The notes: generated by a model from the letters alone, not told the origin. A stretch of DNA of 6,889 bases from an uncultured Polaromonas sp. (GCA_946479075.1 CAMLDT010000184.1:1-6889), one strand, 5' to 3'. Counted from the first letter of the stretch, positions 1-6,889 are shown. Made by a program: numbers and translations.

Positions 1-1
1 C

Positions 2-400
2 GAAATCAACGCGCTTCACGGTGCCGTTGCCCAGGCCGTGTTTCTGCACCACATGCTGGCGATTGCCAAGCTGCCGACCAAGGACGGCCTGCTGGACTGG
101 TCCATGGGCGATTCGATCAAGCCGCTGAGGGACAAAACCGGGGCCGACTTCGCGCTGTTCACCTGGATACGCGACAGTTATGCCAGCCCGGAACGCAAGG
201 CCGCCATGATCATGATGGCGGTGCTCGGCGTCGGCATCCCGGGCGGCGCGCAGGTCGGCTATGCCTCGCTGGTCGATCTCCAGACTGGTCGCATTGTCTG
301 GTTCAACGACTTGCGCCGCGCCCATGGCGATCTGCGCGAACTGGAGTCTGCGCAGGAAACGGTGGAGACGCTTCTCAAGGGCTTTCCGGCGGCCCGATGA
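2..400 (+). CDS. Conserved protein of unknown function, 3' end only (CsgG/GNA1162-like flavour)
   Basis: The reading frame is open from the first complete codon at base 2, so the gene begins upstream; the GTG at 38 is an internal valine codon, not a convincing start. The visible 132 residues contain a hydrophobic glycine-rich stretch (roughly residues 68-82 of the visible part), followed by a segment reading ASLVDLQTGRIVWFNDL. That segment resembles the strand-turn-strand 'lvDl.TG.ivW' element of periplasmic lipoproteins with a CsgG/LpoB/GNA1162-type fold. This resemblance is inference from pattern only. The stop codon overlaps the ATG of the metalloprotease gene (ATGA at 397-400), which implies translational coupling and a shared role in the envelope. 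The N-terminus, and therefore any lipoprotein signal, is outside the window. No function is assigned. Confidence 0.85.
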   Translation, partial: EINALHGAVAQAVFLHHMLAIAKLPTKDGLLDWSMGDSIKPLRDKTGADFALFTWIRDSYASPERKAAMIMMAVLGVGIPGGAQVGYASLVDLQTGRIVWFNDLRRAHGDLRELESAQETVETLLKGFPAAR

Positions 401-1608
401 CAGGGCTGGTCACAACGCGCCGCGGTTTGCTGCGCTCGGCCTGCCGCCATTGTTTCGGGCTGGCCGGCGTGGCCGCGGGGCTCCCCGCGCTGGCGCAGGG
501 CAACGCACTCGCGGCTGCCGCGCCGGGCGCCGGCCTGACGGTCATGCCCCAGCGCTTTTCACGCCCGACCCTGGACAGCGAGGAGGGCGGCTTGTGGGCC
601 ATGATGGACCGGGAGGAAACCCGGCTGCGGCGCAGCCCCTTCGTCGTCCGGGATGCGGCCCTGGGCAAGTACCTGCAGGACATCGTTTGCCGCCTGACGC
701 AGGACCACTGCGCCGACGTTCGCGTGCACGTGGTCCGTACGCCGCTGTTCAATGCCAGCATGGCGCCCAACGGCATGATGCAGGTCTGGAGCGGCTTGTT
801 GCTGCGGGTGGACAACGAGGCCCAGCTTGCCGCCGTGCTGGGGCACGAACTGGGCCACTACCTGGAGCGCCACACGCTGGAGCGCCTGCGTGACGCCAAG
901 AACAAGGCCGCATTTGCGCAGTTCATCGGCATGTTCGGCCTGGTCGGCGCGATTGGCCAGCTCGGTGTGCTGGCCAGCATGTTTTCGTTTTCGCGCGAGC
1001 AGGAAACCAGCGCCGACCGCATCGGCATGCGGCTCATGCAGTCGGCCGGCTACGACGGCAAACAGGCGGCGCTGGTCTGGGACAACCTGCTGGGTGAACT
1101 CAAGATCAAGGGCGGCGACAGTGTGGGTTCGCAAAGCCCGATGATGGCGACCCACCCGCCGGTGGAAAACCGCCGCGACGAGCTGCTCCGGCTGGCCGGG
1201 AGCGCGACAGGCAGCACCGGCGCGCCGGAGTTCCGGCAGGCCATCGCGCCGCACCGGCTCGGCTGGATCCACGACGAGATCAAGCGCGGGCAGTTCGAGG
1301 AAAGTCTGGTGCTGTTTGAGCGCCTGCTCAAGGAAGACCCGGCCAATGCGCAGTTGCTGTATGCGCGCGGTGAGGTCTACCGGCAGCGCGCCGGCAAGGA
1401 TGACCCGCAACATGCGCTCGACAGCCTCAGCGGTGCCGTTGTGCTGGACAACCCGCCGCCCGAAGCGTTCCGGTCGCTGGGCCTGTTGCAAAAACAGCGT
1501 GCCGACCCCGGGTCGGCATTTCAGTCCTTTGAAAAATACCTGGCAGCGGCACCTGATGCCCCTGACGCGGGCCTCATCAGAAACTACATTGCGGAACTCA
1601 AACCATGA
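397..1608 (+). CDS. Secreted M48-family zinc metalloprotease with C-terminal TPR-like region (BepA-like)
   Basis: The 403-residue protein carries the M48 zinc site: HELGH at residues 150-154 (His150 and His154 ligands, Glu151 catalytic) and a downstream ETSAD at 203-207, whose Glu203 fits the third ligand of the ExxxD motif. THPP near residue 253 is the usual M48 'ThPp..eR' end of the catalytic domain (about 75-265). Residues about 285-400 have helical pairs with TPR spacing (LYARGEVYRQ..., AFRSLGLLQKQ...). This layout matches BepA/YfgC-type periplasmic proteases, which act in outer-membrane protein quality control; that role here is inference. The N-terminus has TTRRGLLR, a twin-arginine-like motif, a hydrophobic stretch and a likely signal peptidase site after Ala33 (ALA|QG), indicating export, possibly by Tat. 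The ATG at 397 overlaps the upstream stop, and its own stop overlaps the next ATG at 1605, so all three genes are probably co-translated. Confidence 0.95.
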   Translation: MTGLVTTRRGLLRSACRHCFGLAGVAAGLPALAQGNALAAAAPGAGLTVMPQRFSRPTLDSEEGGLWAMMDREETRLRRSPFVVRDAALGKYLQDIVCRLTQDHCADVRVHVVRTPLFNASMAPNGMMQVWSGLLLRVDNEAQLAAVLGHELGHYLERHTLERLRDAKNKAAFAQFIGMFGLVGAIGQLGVLASMFSFSREQETSADRIGMRLMQSAGYDGKQAALVWDNLLGELKIKGGDSVGSQSPMMATHPPVENRRDELLRLAGSATGSTGAPEFRQAIAPHRLGWIHDEIKRGQFEESLVLFERLLKEDPANAQLLYARGEVYRQRAGKDDPQHALDSLSGAVVLDNPPPEAFRSLGLLQKQRADPGSAFQSFEKYLAAAPDAPDAGLIRNYIAELKP

Positions 1609-2198
1609 AAAAAATACTTGCCCTGTTGCTGGTCTGCCTGCTGACGGCTTGCACCTCCATCGTCAAGGTGGAGGGCGACCAGGTCATCAACAACAAGATG
1701 GCGGTCAAGCTCAGCGATGCCTGGAACAAGATCCAGTTGCCCGGCAACCAGCAGCCTTTCGACGTGTGGACCCAGGAAGGCCTGTCCATCGACCATCTGC
1801 GCTTCTGGGCCGGCGTGGCCGGCAACCAGGAACTGATGAAGCGCCCGCCGGGCGCCAGCGTGCCCCAGGGCGGCAAGGCCGGGCGCGTGCCGACGTATGT
1901 GGCCGGCATGCAGCCCGATCAGCTGGTCAGCCTGTTTGAAGCCTTGTATGCCTCTGACGGTTCCATCGTCAACATGACCCGGGTTGAACCGGCGCTTTTT
2001 GCCGGCCAAAAAGGCGTGCGTTTCGAATTTGCCATGACGCGCAAGGGCGACGATGTCCAGTTGCGCGGCGTGGGCTGGGTGGCCGTCAAGAACAACGAGC
2101 TGTATGCCGCGACCTTTGTGGCTCCCCGTCTGTCCTTCTTCGCTCGCCTGCTGCCCAAGGCCGAGAAGGTCGTCAGCACGGCGCAAATCAAGGGCTGA
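1605..2198 (+). CDS. Small lipoprotein of unknown function, partner of the M48 protease gene
   Basis: The 197-residue product begins with a clear type II signal peptide: MKK, a hydrophobic core, and the lipobox LTAC with Cys16 as the lipidation site. Residue 17 is Thr, not Asp, so transport to the outer membrane is expected by the usual sorting rule. The mature part (about 180 residues) has no motif I recognise. Its C-terminal half alternates short strands (RFEFAMTRKGDDVQLRGVGW, ELYAATFVAPR) with a final helix. The ATG at 1605 overlaps the protease stop (ATGA), so the start is well fixed and translation is probably coupled. Constant pairing with an exported protease would suggest a substrate, chaperone or inhibitor role, but this is speculative. 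It ends 25 bases from the convergent SDR gene, with no clear terminator between them. Confidence 0.9.
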   Translation: MKKILALLLVCLLTACTSIVKVEGDQVINNKMAVKLSDAWNKIQLPGNQQPFDVWTQEGLSIDHLRFWAGVAGNQELMKRPPGASVPQGGKAGRVPTYVAGMQPDQLVSLFEALYASDGSIVNMTRVEPALFAGQKGVRFEFAMTRKGDDVQLRGVGWVAVKNNELYAATFVAPRLSFFARLLPKAEKVVSTAQIKG

Positions 2199-2223
2199 GT
2201 GCAGGGGGGATGGGCGGCAAGGC

Positions 2224-2997
<774 letters not shown>

Positions 2998-3003
2998 TTG
3001 TTT

Positions 3004-3008
3004 CTCCT
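3004..3008 (-). promoter_or_regulatory. Ribosome binding site fixing the SDR start
   Basis: On the - strand AGGAG, within AGAGGAG, stands 6 bases before the ATG at 2997. It is the best Shine-Dalgarno match in this operon. It argues against the upstream in-frame start at 3021, for which this sequence would lie inside the coding region. Confidence 0.75.
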
Positions 3009-3030
3009 CTGTTTCACACATAACTCCAGA

Positions 3031-3357
3031 TTAATTTGAGAGTTTGACGCCGAAGTCACGGGCGTCGATCCAGCCGGTACGTCCATCGGCAGTAGCCACA
3101 CGGATCGCCCAGATATGCCTGCCTCTCTGGGATTCAAGGATGGTCAATTTTTCACCTGCAGCCAGTTCGCCCTTTGGGGGGCGAACCAGATGCTTGGGCC
3201 AGCCAGGCTTGATCGCATCCGCCGGCTCGGTCCATAGGGCAACCGGGGAGATGATGGCGATGCTCGCAGGTGGACGCGACTTCCATTGGTAATACGCCAG
3301 GATAACGACGCAGGCCACGAAACCGAATCCAAAGGCGCGCCACGCGCTTTTACCCAT
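3031..3357 (-). CDS. Small membrane-anchored protein with SH3-like domain
   Basis: This 108-residue protein has one N-terminal hydrophobic segment (about residues 8-24, FGFGFVACVVILAYY) flanked on both sides by basic residues. A soluble part of about 75 residues follows. The latter half (LVRPPKGELAAGEKLTIL, then a strand ending WAIRVATADGRTGWI) looks like a bacterial SH3-type beta barrel, in which the 'G.tGWi' strand is characteristic; this assignment is inference. The C-terminal part is most likely periplasmic, although the charges flanking the helix do not settle topology. The ATG lies inside the last codons of the aldehyde dehydrogenase gene (8-base overlap) and has no clear Shine-Dalgarno, pointing to reinitiation from the upstream gene. 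Its stop is 33 bases before the SDR start. Why such a protein sits between two oxidoreductase genes is unclear. Confidence 0.8.
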   Translation of the reverse strand: MGKSAWRAFGFGFVACVVILAYYQWKSRPPASIAIISPVALWTEPADAIKPGWPKHLVRPPKGELAAGEKLTILESQRGRHIWAIRVATADGRTGWIDARDFGVKLSN

Positions 3358-4783
3358 GCCGGACGGCCACGGTTTTCAGCGTGGTGAAGCCGTACAGCGC
3401 CTCAAAACCTTTTTCGCGCCCGTAGCCCGATGACTTGACGCCGCCAAAGGGCAGCTCTACGCCGCCACCGGCGCCGTAGTTGTTGATGAAGACCTGGCCG
3501 CTTTTGACGCGTTTGGCCATGCGGAACTGGCGGCCGCCGTCCTGCGTCCAGACGCCTGCGACCAGGCCGAATTGCGTGGCGTTTGCGAGTTCGACCGCGT
3601 GGTCTTCACCCTCGAAGCTCATGGCGCACAGCACCGGGCCGAAGACTTCTTCCTGCGCCAGCCGGTGTTTGACCGGCACGTCGCGCAGCAGGGTGGGCGC
3701 CTGGTAGAAGCCTGTGTCGGGGGCTTCATCAACGATCTGGCCCTGCGCCACCATGGGGATGCCCGCCACCTGCGCGTCGCTCAAAAAGTCCCACACGCGC
3801 TGCTGCTGCGTCTGCCGGATCAGCGGTCCGACGTCGAGGTTCATGGCCGCCGGGCCGACACGCAGCTTCGCAAACGCCTGGCCGAGGCGGGCCAGAAGCG
3901 GTTCGTAAATCTTGCTGTCAACCAATAGGCGCGAGCCGGCCGAACAAGTCTGGCCGGCGTTCTGCACGATGGCATTGACCAGCGCCGGGATGGCCTGGTC
4001 CAGGTCAGCATCGGCAAACACGATTTGCGGGCTTTTGCCGCCCAGCTCCAGCGTGACCGGGCAATGCCGCTCCGCCGCCACCTGCTGGATCAGCGTGCCG
4101 ACCGTCGGGCTGCCAGTGAAACTGATGTGGTCAATACCGGCGTGGCGGGCCAGGGCGTCGCCGACCTCGTGGCCATAGCCGGTGACGATGTTGATCGCGC
4201 CGGCCGGGAAGCCGACGTCGGCCGCCAGTTGCGCCACACGGATCAGCGACAGGCAGGCGTCCTCGGCGGGCTTGACCACGCAGACATTGCCGGCCGCCAG
4301 AGCGCCGCCGACGCTGCGGCCAAAAATCTGCATCGGGTAGTTCCACGGAATGATGTGGCCGGTCACGCCGTGCGGCTCGCGCCAGGTCATCACGCTGTAG
4401 CCGTCGAGGTAGGGCAGGGTTTCGCCGTGTAACTTGTCGCAGGCGCCGGCGTAAAACTCGAAGTAGCGCACCAGCGCGGCGGCGTCGGCTTTGGCCTGTG
4501 TGGTGGGCTTGCCGCAATCGCGCTGCTCGATGGCGGCGAGTTCATCGGCGTGTTCGGCGATCTTGCGCGACAGCGCCATCAGCAGGCGGCCGCGCTCGGC
4601 GGCGCTGACCTTGTGCCAGACGTTTTCAAAGCAGTCGTGGGCGGCCTTCACGGCCTGATCGATGTCCTGCGCATTGCTGCGCTGGATCTCGTCGAACACC
4701 TGGCCGTCCGAAGGATCAATGACGGGAATGGTTTTGCCGGACGCGGAGCGGACCGGCGCATTGGCGATGAAATTGAGTTGCAT
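3350..4783 (-). CDS. NAD-type aldehyde dehydrogenase (ALDH superfamily)
   Basis: The 477-residue product has the full ALDH core: PWNYP with Asn148 (oxyanion hole), KPAED with Lys171 and Glu174 (acidic residue of the kind that favours NAD+), FTGSPTVG at 222-229 (cofactor-binding turn), LELGGK with general base Glu246, GQTC with nucleophile Cys280, EEVFGP with Glu379, and the C-terminal PFGGVKSSGYGRE. It should oxidise an aldehyde to the acid in the cytoplasm. Specificity is not evident; betaine-aldehyde, aminoaldehyde and aliphatic or aromatic aldehydes all remain possible. The ATG at 4783 is chosen because it gives the normal family length; an in-frame GTG at 4840 would add 19 residues with no family resemblance. 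Neither start has a strong ribosome site. A 101-base gap containing a repeat-like sequence separates it from the upstream di-iron/hydrolase-like gene, and its 3' end overlaps the SH3-like gene. Confidence 0.95.
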   Translation of the reverse strand: MQLNFIANAPVRSASGKTIPVIDPSDGQVFDEIQRSNAQDIDQAVKAAHDCFENVWHKVSAAERGRLLMALSRKIAEHADELAAIEQRDCGKPTTQAKADAAALVRYFEFYAGACDKLHGETLPYLDGYSVMTWREPHGVTGHIIPWNYPMQIFGRSVGGALAAGNVCVVKPAEDACLSLIRVAQLAADVGFPAGAINIVTGYGHEVGDALARHAGIDHISFTGSPTVGTLIQQVAAERHCPVTLELGGKSPQIVFADADLDQAIPALVNAIVQNAGQTCSAGSRLLVDSKIYEPLLARLGQAFAKLRVGPAAMNLDVGPLIRQTQQQRVWDFLSDAQVAGIPMVAQGQIVDEAPDTGFYQAPTLLRDVPVKHRLAQEEVFGPVLCAMSFEGEDHAVELANATQFGLVAGVWTQDGGRQFRMAKRVKSGQVFINNYGAGGGVELPFGGVKSSGYGREKGFEALYGFTTLKTVAVRHG

Positions 4784-4820
4784 GCATACGATTTTCGGCG
4801 AAAACGCGGGTGCTGCAAAA

Positions 4821-4883
4821 ATATGAACCAAATCGGGCACTGGCCCTTGTCCAGCGGGCGCAGGCAGCTATCAAATCAGTAGC
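4821..4883. repeat. Candidate dispersed intergenic repeat (Comamonadaceae type)
   Basis: The gap between the hydrolase-like stop and the ALDH start contains a segment which, read on the - strand, has the order GATTTGATAGCTGCCTGCGC, then GCTGGACAAGGGCC, then CCGATTTGG. From memory, close variants (TAGCTGCTTGCGC...GGACAAGGGC...GATTT) occur many times between genes in Acidovorax, Polaromonas and Rhodoferax genomes; I could not check this. Internal pairing is visible: GCTA (4867-4870) with TAGC (4880-4883), CTGG (4840-4843) with CCAG (4851-4854), and, as an alternative to the latter, GCCC (4843-4846) with GGGC (4856-4859). It abuts the upstream stop codon directly, so it would be transcribed within the operon. 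Confidence 0.5.
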
Positions 4884-4884
4884 G

Positions 4885-5709
4885 TCAGGCGGCGGCGCCA
4901 ACGGCCGAGTAGGCCGGTGCATTGTCGGCCAGCCAGCGTGCCGACAGCTCGCTGGCCTGCTGGTCCGGGTGGAAGTTTCTGCCCAGATAGGCGCGCCAGG
5001 GCCTGAAGGTCTGGCGGATCAGGCCGCGCTGGCCGAACAGAAAACGCGCCGCGCTGGTCCATGTGGATACTTTCCACAGTGTGCCGTCGCGGCTGAGGTT
5101 GTTGACGGTCTGGCGCAGCACATCGCTGAGGAAAACAAAGGTGATGCGGCGGAACCAACGAATGCGCCATTCATGGTTTCCGCCCAGCGCGAGGTAGACA
5201 TCGAAAGCCGTGTTCTTGTGCTCGGATTCCTCGGCGCTGTGCCACAGCCACAGGGTTTGCAGGCGTGGTTCGCAGGGCGCCATCACATCCGGATGGCCCA
5301 GCAGCCACTCGGCCAGAATAGCGGTGAAATGTTCATTGGCGGCGGTGATGGCCAGCGCGTGCAGCGGATTCGTCCCGGCCAGCAACTGCATGTTGCGCTC
5401 GGCGCGTGGCCCCCAGTCGTTGACCAGGCCCTGCTTGTCGAGATGGCCGTTGAACAGGCTGTGGATGCGCCGGTGCGTGGCTTCCTGCCCCACAAAACCC
5501 TGAACCTCGGCCTTGTACTTCTCTTGCAGCGGTCCTGGCAAGGCCTTGAAGCCGTTGCGCACCGCGTCGATGAAAAACTGCTCACCGACCGGGAAACTCA
5601 TGGACAGCGCATTGAAGAAGGCCGTGCGAAAGGCATCACCGGCACACCAGTGGCGTGGCAGCGGCGTTTCCAGGTCGATCAGCAGGCGGCGCACCACAAG
5701 TTCGCTCAT
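4885..5709 (-). CDS. PF10118-type 'predicted metal-dependent hydrolase' with di-iron-like motifs
   Basis: This 274-residue, mostly helical protein resembles the PF10118/COG3687 family labelled 'predicted metal-dependent hydrolase', for which I know no firmly established reaction. The metal-ligand-like residues are spaced along four predicted helices: Glu43 (VGEQFF), Glu76 and His79 (QEATHRRIH), Glu126 (ANEHFTA), and Glu161 and His164 (AEESEH). E / ExxH / E / ExxH is the signature of ferritin-like di-iron carboxylate proteins such as acyl-ACP desaturases and AurF-type oxygenases. An oxidative rather than hydrolytic role is therefore plausible, by inference. No signal peptide is seen, so it should be cytoplasmic. 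The ATG at 5709 has GGAG 6 bases upstream; an in-frame ATG at 5808 is rejected because its extension would be coded by the promoter and operators. It is the first gene of the probable operon, divergent from tetR and under the palindrome-flanked promoter. Confidence 0.88.
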   Translation of the reverse strand: MSELVVRRLLIDLETPLPRHWCAGDAFRTAFFNALSMSFPVGEQFFIDAVRNGFKALPGPLQEKYKAEVQGFVGQEATHRRIHSLFNGHLDKQGLVNDWGPRAERNMQLLAGTNPLHALAITAANEHFTAILAEWLLGHPDVMAPCEPRLQTLWLWHSAEESEHKNTAFDVYLALGGNHEWRIRWFRRITFVFLSDVLRQTVNNLSRDGTLWKVSTWTSAARFLFGQRGLIRQTFRPWRAYLGRNFHPDQQASELSARWLADNAPAYSAVGAAA

Positions 5710-5715
5710 GATTTT

Positions 5716-5719
5716 CTCC
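5716..5719 (-). promoter_or_regulatory. Ribosome binding site of the hydrolase-like gene
   Basis: GGAG on the - strand is 6 bases from the ATG at 5709. It supports this start over the in-frame ATG at 5808, which lies upstream of the predicted promoter and transcription start. Confidence 0.65.
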
Positions 5720-5731
5720 AGGGGAAGATGT

Positions 5732-5751
5732 TTGGTACGGACAAGTACCAA
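5732..5751. promoter_or_regulatory. Palindromic operator O1 (probable TetR site)
   Basis: TTGGTAC and GTACCAA form a perfect 7-bp inverted repeat around a 6-base centre (GGACAA). The inner 18 bp match the second palindrome at 5776-5793 at 16 of 18 positions, in the same orientation. It lies just at and downstream of the predicted transcription start (about 5752) of the - strand promoter, a classic roadblock or repression position. In the transcript it could also fold as a hairpin at the very 5' end. The likely binder is the adjacent TetR-family protein. Confidence 0.85.
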
Positions 5752-5758
5752 TCGGGTG

Positions 5759-5787
5759 ACTATAGGATTGCGTTGTGGTACTGTCAA
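5759..5787 (-). promoter_or_regulatory. Sigma-70 promoter of the hydrolase-ALDH-SH3-SDR operon
   Basis: On the - strand the sequence reads TTGACA (5787-5782), a spacer of exactly 17 bases, then TATAGT (5764-5759). The -35 box is the full consensus and the -10 box matches 5 of 6 positions. Transcription should begin near 5752, leaving a leader of about 43 bases before the ATG at 5709. The -35 box lies in the centre of operator O2, and O1 starts at the predicted +1. The promoter should be strong when free and blocked when both operators are bound. Confidence 0.85.
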
Positions 5788-5793
5788 GTACCA
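5776..5793. promoter_or_regulatory. Palindromic operator O2 (probable TetR site)
   Basis: TGGTAC and GTACCA form a perfect 6-bp inverted repeat around TGTCAA. It differs from the matching 18 bp of O1 at two positions of the centre only. The centres of O1 and O2 are 43 bp apart, about four helical turns, so two bound dimers would lie on the same DNA face. O2 covers the -35 box of the - strand promoter. It also lies between a weak candidate tetR promoter's -35 (TTGCGT, 5768-5773) and -10 (CATAAA, 5792-5797; 18-base spacer), so autorepression of tetR is likely. Confidence 0.85.
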
Positions 5794-5816
5794 TAAAGAA
5801 TCCTTCATGCACTTCC

Positions 5817-6437
5817 ATGCTTTCTGAATCCACCGCCCCAGCGTCCCCAGCCGCCGCTCAAGCCAACCCTTACCGCGCGCGCCTGCTCGAAGGCATGGCG
5901 CACAGCGTGGCCGCCAAAGCCTACGCAGACACCACGGTCGCTGACATCGTGCGGGAAGCGGGTGTGTCCAAACGCAGCTTTTACGAGTGTTTCGCCAGCA
6001 AGGACGATTGCCTGATCGCGCTGTACATCGCAGCCAGCCATGGCGCGCTCAAGGTACTCAGGGATTCCATCGACCCGCGCCGTGACTGGAAAACCCAGGT
6101 CGAACATGCGCTGGGCGCCTACCTCGGCTGCCTGGCCAGCAACCCGGCACTGCTGCGCACCCTGTTCATCGAAATCCTCGGCCTGGGCAGCGCAGGCCTG
6201 CAGGTGCGCCGCCGCATGAACCAGGAACTGGCCGATTTCATCGTGCAGGTGGTGCATGCCGGCCACCGCCACACGCCGCAGGAGGCCGCGCGCCACACCA
6301 CCATGGCCATGGCTGTGGTGGGCGGCATCAACGAGCTGGTGCTGCAGGCGATTGAATCGGGACGCACCGCCCAGCTGGCCGAACTGACCCAGCCCTGCAG
6401 TGCGCTGGTGCGCGCCGTGCTGGCTACGGCTGACTAA
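5817..6437 (+). CDS. TetR-family transcriptional regulator, divergent from the oxidoreductase operon
   Basis: The 206-residue protein has the TetR layout: an N-terminal helix-turn-helix at about residues 36-60 (TTVADIVREAGVSKRSFYEC, then FASKDDCLIALY) and an all-helical C-terminal part that would bind ligand and form the dimer. Length is normal for the family. The ligand-binding half shows no subfamily signature I recognise, so the inducer is unknown. The ATG at 5817 is used because an in-frame GTG at 5775 lies within the operator region and would put the start inside regulatory DNA. No clear Shine-Dalgarno precedes it, so translation may be weak, which suits a repressor. The 16 residues before the TetR domain are Ala/Ser/Pro-rich. 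Two identical-type palindromes in the shared upstream region strongly suggest that it represses both the - strand operon and itself. Confidence 0.93.
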   Translation: MLSESTAPASPAAAQANPYRARLLEGMAHSVAAKAYADTTVADIVREAGVSKRSFYECFASKDDCLIALYIAASHGALKVLRDSIDPRRDWKTQVEHALGAYLGCLASNPALLRTLFIEILGLGSAGLQVRRRMNQELADFIVQVVHAGHRHTPQEAARHTTMAMAVVGGINELVLQAIESGRTAQLAELTQPCSALVRAVLATAD

Positions 6438-6449
6438 AGCTGCAGGCGC

Positions 6450-6472
6450 AAAAAAGCCCGCCGAAGCGGGCT
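6450..6472 (-). terminator. Intrinsic terminator of the pyrophosphatase gene
   Basis: A perfect 7-bp GC-rich stem (AGCCCGC/GCGGGCT, 6455-6461 with 6466-6472) has a 4-base loop (CGAA on +). On the - strand it runs straight into a T tract from the A run at 6450-6455. It lies about 30 bases past the stop codon of the - strand pyrophosphatase gene. The hairpin may also help end tetR transcription from the other side, but there is no immediate T tract in that direction. Confidence 0.85.
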
Positions 6473-6498
6473 GAAGCAAAACGCGGCTTCTTCTTTTT
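6473..6498 (+). terminator. Possible weak terminator for tetR
   Basis: GAAGC (6473-6477) can pair with GCTTC (6486-6490) across an 8-base loop and is followed by TTCTTTTT. The 5-bp stem is short, but the T-rich tail is on the correct side for the + strand gene ending at 6437. It could act together with the stronger hairpin just before it. Confidence 0.4.
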
Positions 6499-6500
6499 GG

Positions 6501-6889
<389 letters not shown>

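Noticed and set aside
559..1491. 310-codon open frame antisense to the M48 protease gene
   Set aside because: It mirrors a gene with clear zinc-site motifs; long antisense frames are expected in such GC-rich coding DNA, and its translation shows no recognisable domain.
4784..4840. GTG start at 4840 for the ALDH, adding 19 residues
   Set aside because: The extension exceeds usual family length and reads through the repeat-like gap; the ATG at 4783 gives a standard 477-residue enzyme, though its ribosome site is also weak.
4810..5796. 328-codon + strand open frame across the hydrolase-like gene
   Set aside because: It is antisense to a family-recognisable protein, starts in the repeat-like gap and ends in the operator region; it is best explained as compositional shadow.
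5775..5816. Upstream GTG start for tetR adding 14 residues
   Set aside because: It would place the start codon and first codons inside operator O2 and over any tetR promoter; the added residues do not resemble TetR N-termini.
5807..5827. Six-codon frame (MHFHAF) overlapping the tetR start, possible leader peptide
   Set aside because: It is too short to judge, has no clear ribosome site or associated attenuator, and a chance ATG is enough to explain it.

Overview
The window looks like ordinary chromosomal DNA of a GC-rich betaproteobacterium, most likely Burkholderiales/Comamonadaceae (Rhodoferax/Polaromonas/Acidovorax-like). The reasons are the high GC content with strong third-position GC, the gene families present, an H+-pyrophosphatase C-terminus, and an intergenic element at about 4821-4883 that resembles, from memory, a dispersed repeat of that family. 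Genus is not resolved. No mobile element, CRISPR array, tRNA or rRNA was seen.

Left block (2-2198, + strand): three genes overlap by ATGA and are probably one transcript whose promoter lies upstream of the window. They are the 3' end of a conserved protein of unknown function, a secreted M48 zinc metalloprotease with a C-terminal TPR-like region (BepA-like layout, Tat-type signal), and a small lipoprotein. Together they suggest a cell-envelope protease and partner module.

Central block (2224-5709, - strand, read right to left): a four-gene probable operon. It starts with a PF10118-type 'predicted metal-dependent hydrolase', followed by an NAD-type aldehyde dehydrogenase, a small membrane-anchored SH3-like protein overlapping the dehydrogenase, and a classical short-chain dehydrogenase/reductase. 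The first gene is divergent from a TetR-family regulator (5817-6437, + strand). The 107-bp region between them holds the clearest regulatory signal in the window: two near-identical 18-bp palindromes 43 bp apart, one covering the -35 box and one at the predicted start of a near-consensus sigma-70 promoter (TTGACA-N17-TATAGT) that reads into the operon. This looks like TetR-type repression of an inducible oxidation operon. The 'hydrolase' carries an E / ExxH / E / ExxH pattern typical of ferritin-like di-iron proteins. A possible model is di-iron oxygenation, then alcohol oxidation by the SDR, then aldehyde oxidation by the ALDH. The substrate is unknown and the model is inference.

Right edge (6438-6889): back-to-back terminators, then the C-terminus of a membrane H+-translocating pyrophosphatase (hppA) on the - strand, with an unusual 62-residue Ala/Pro-rich tail.
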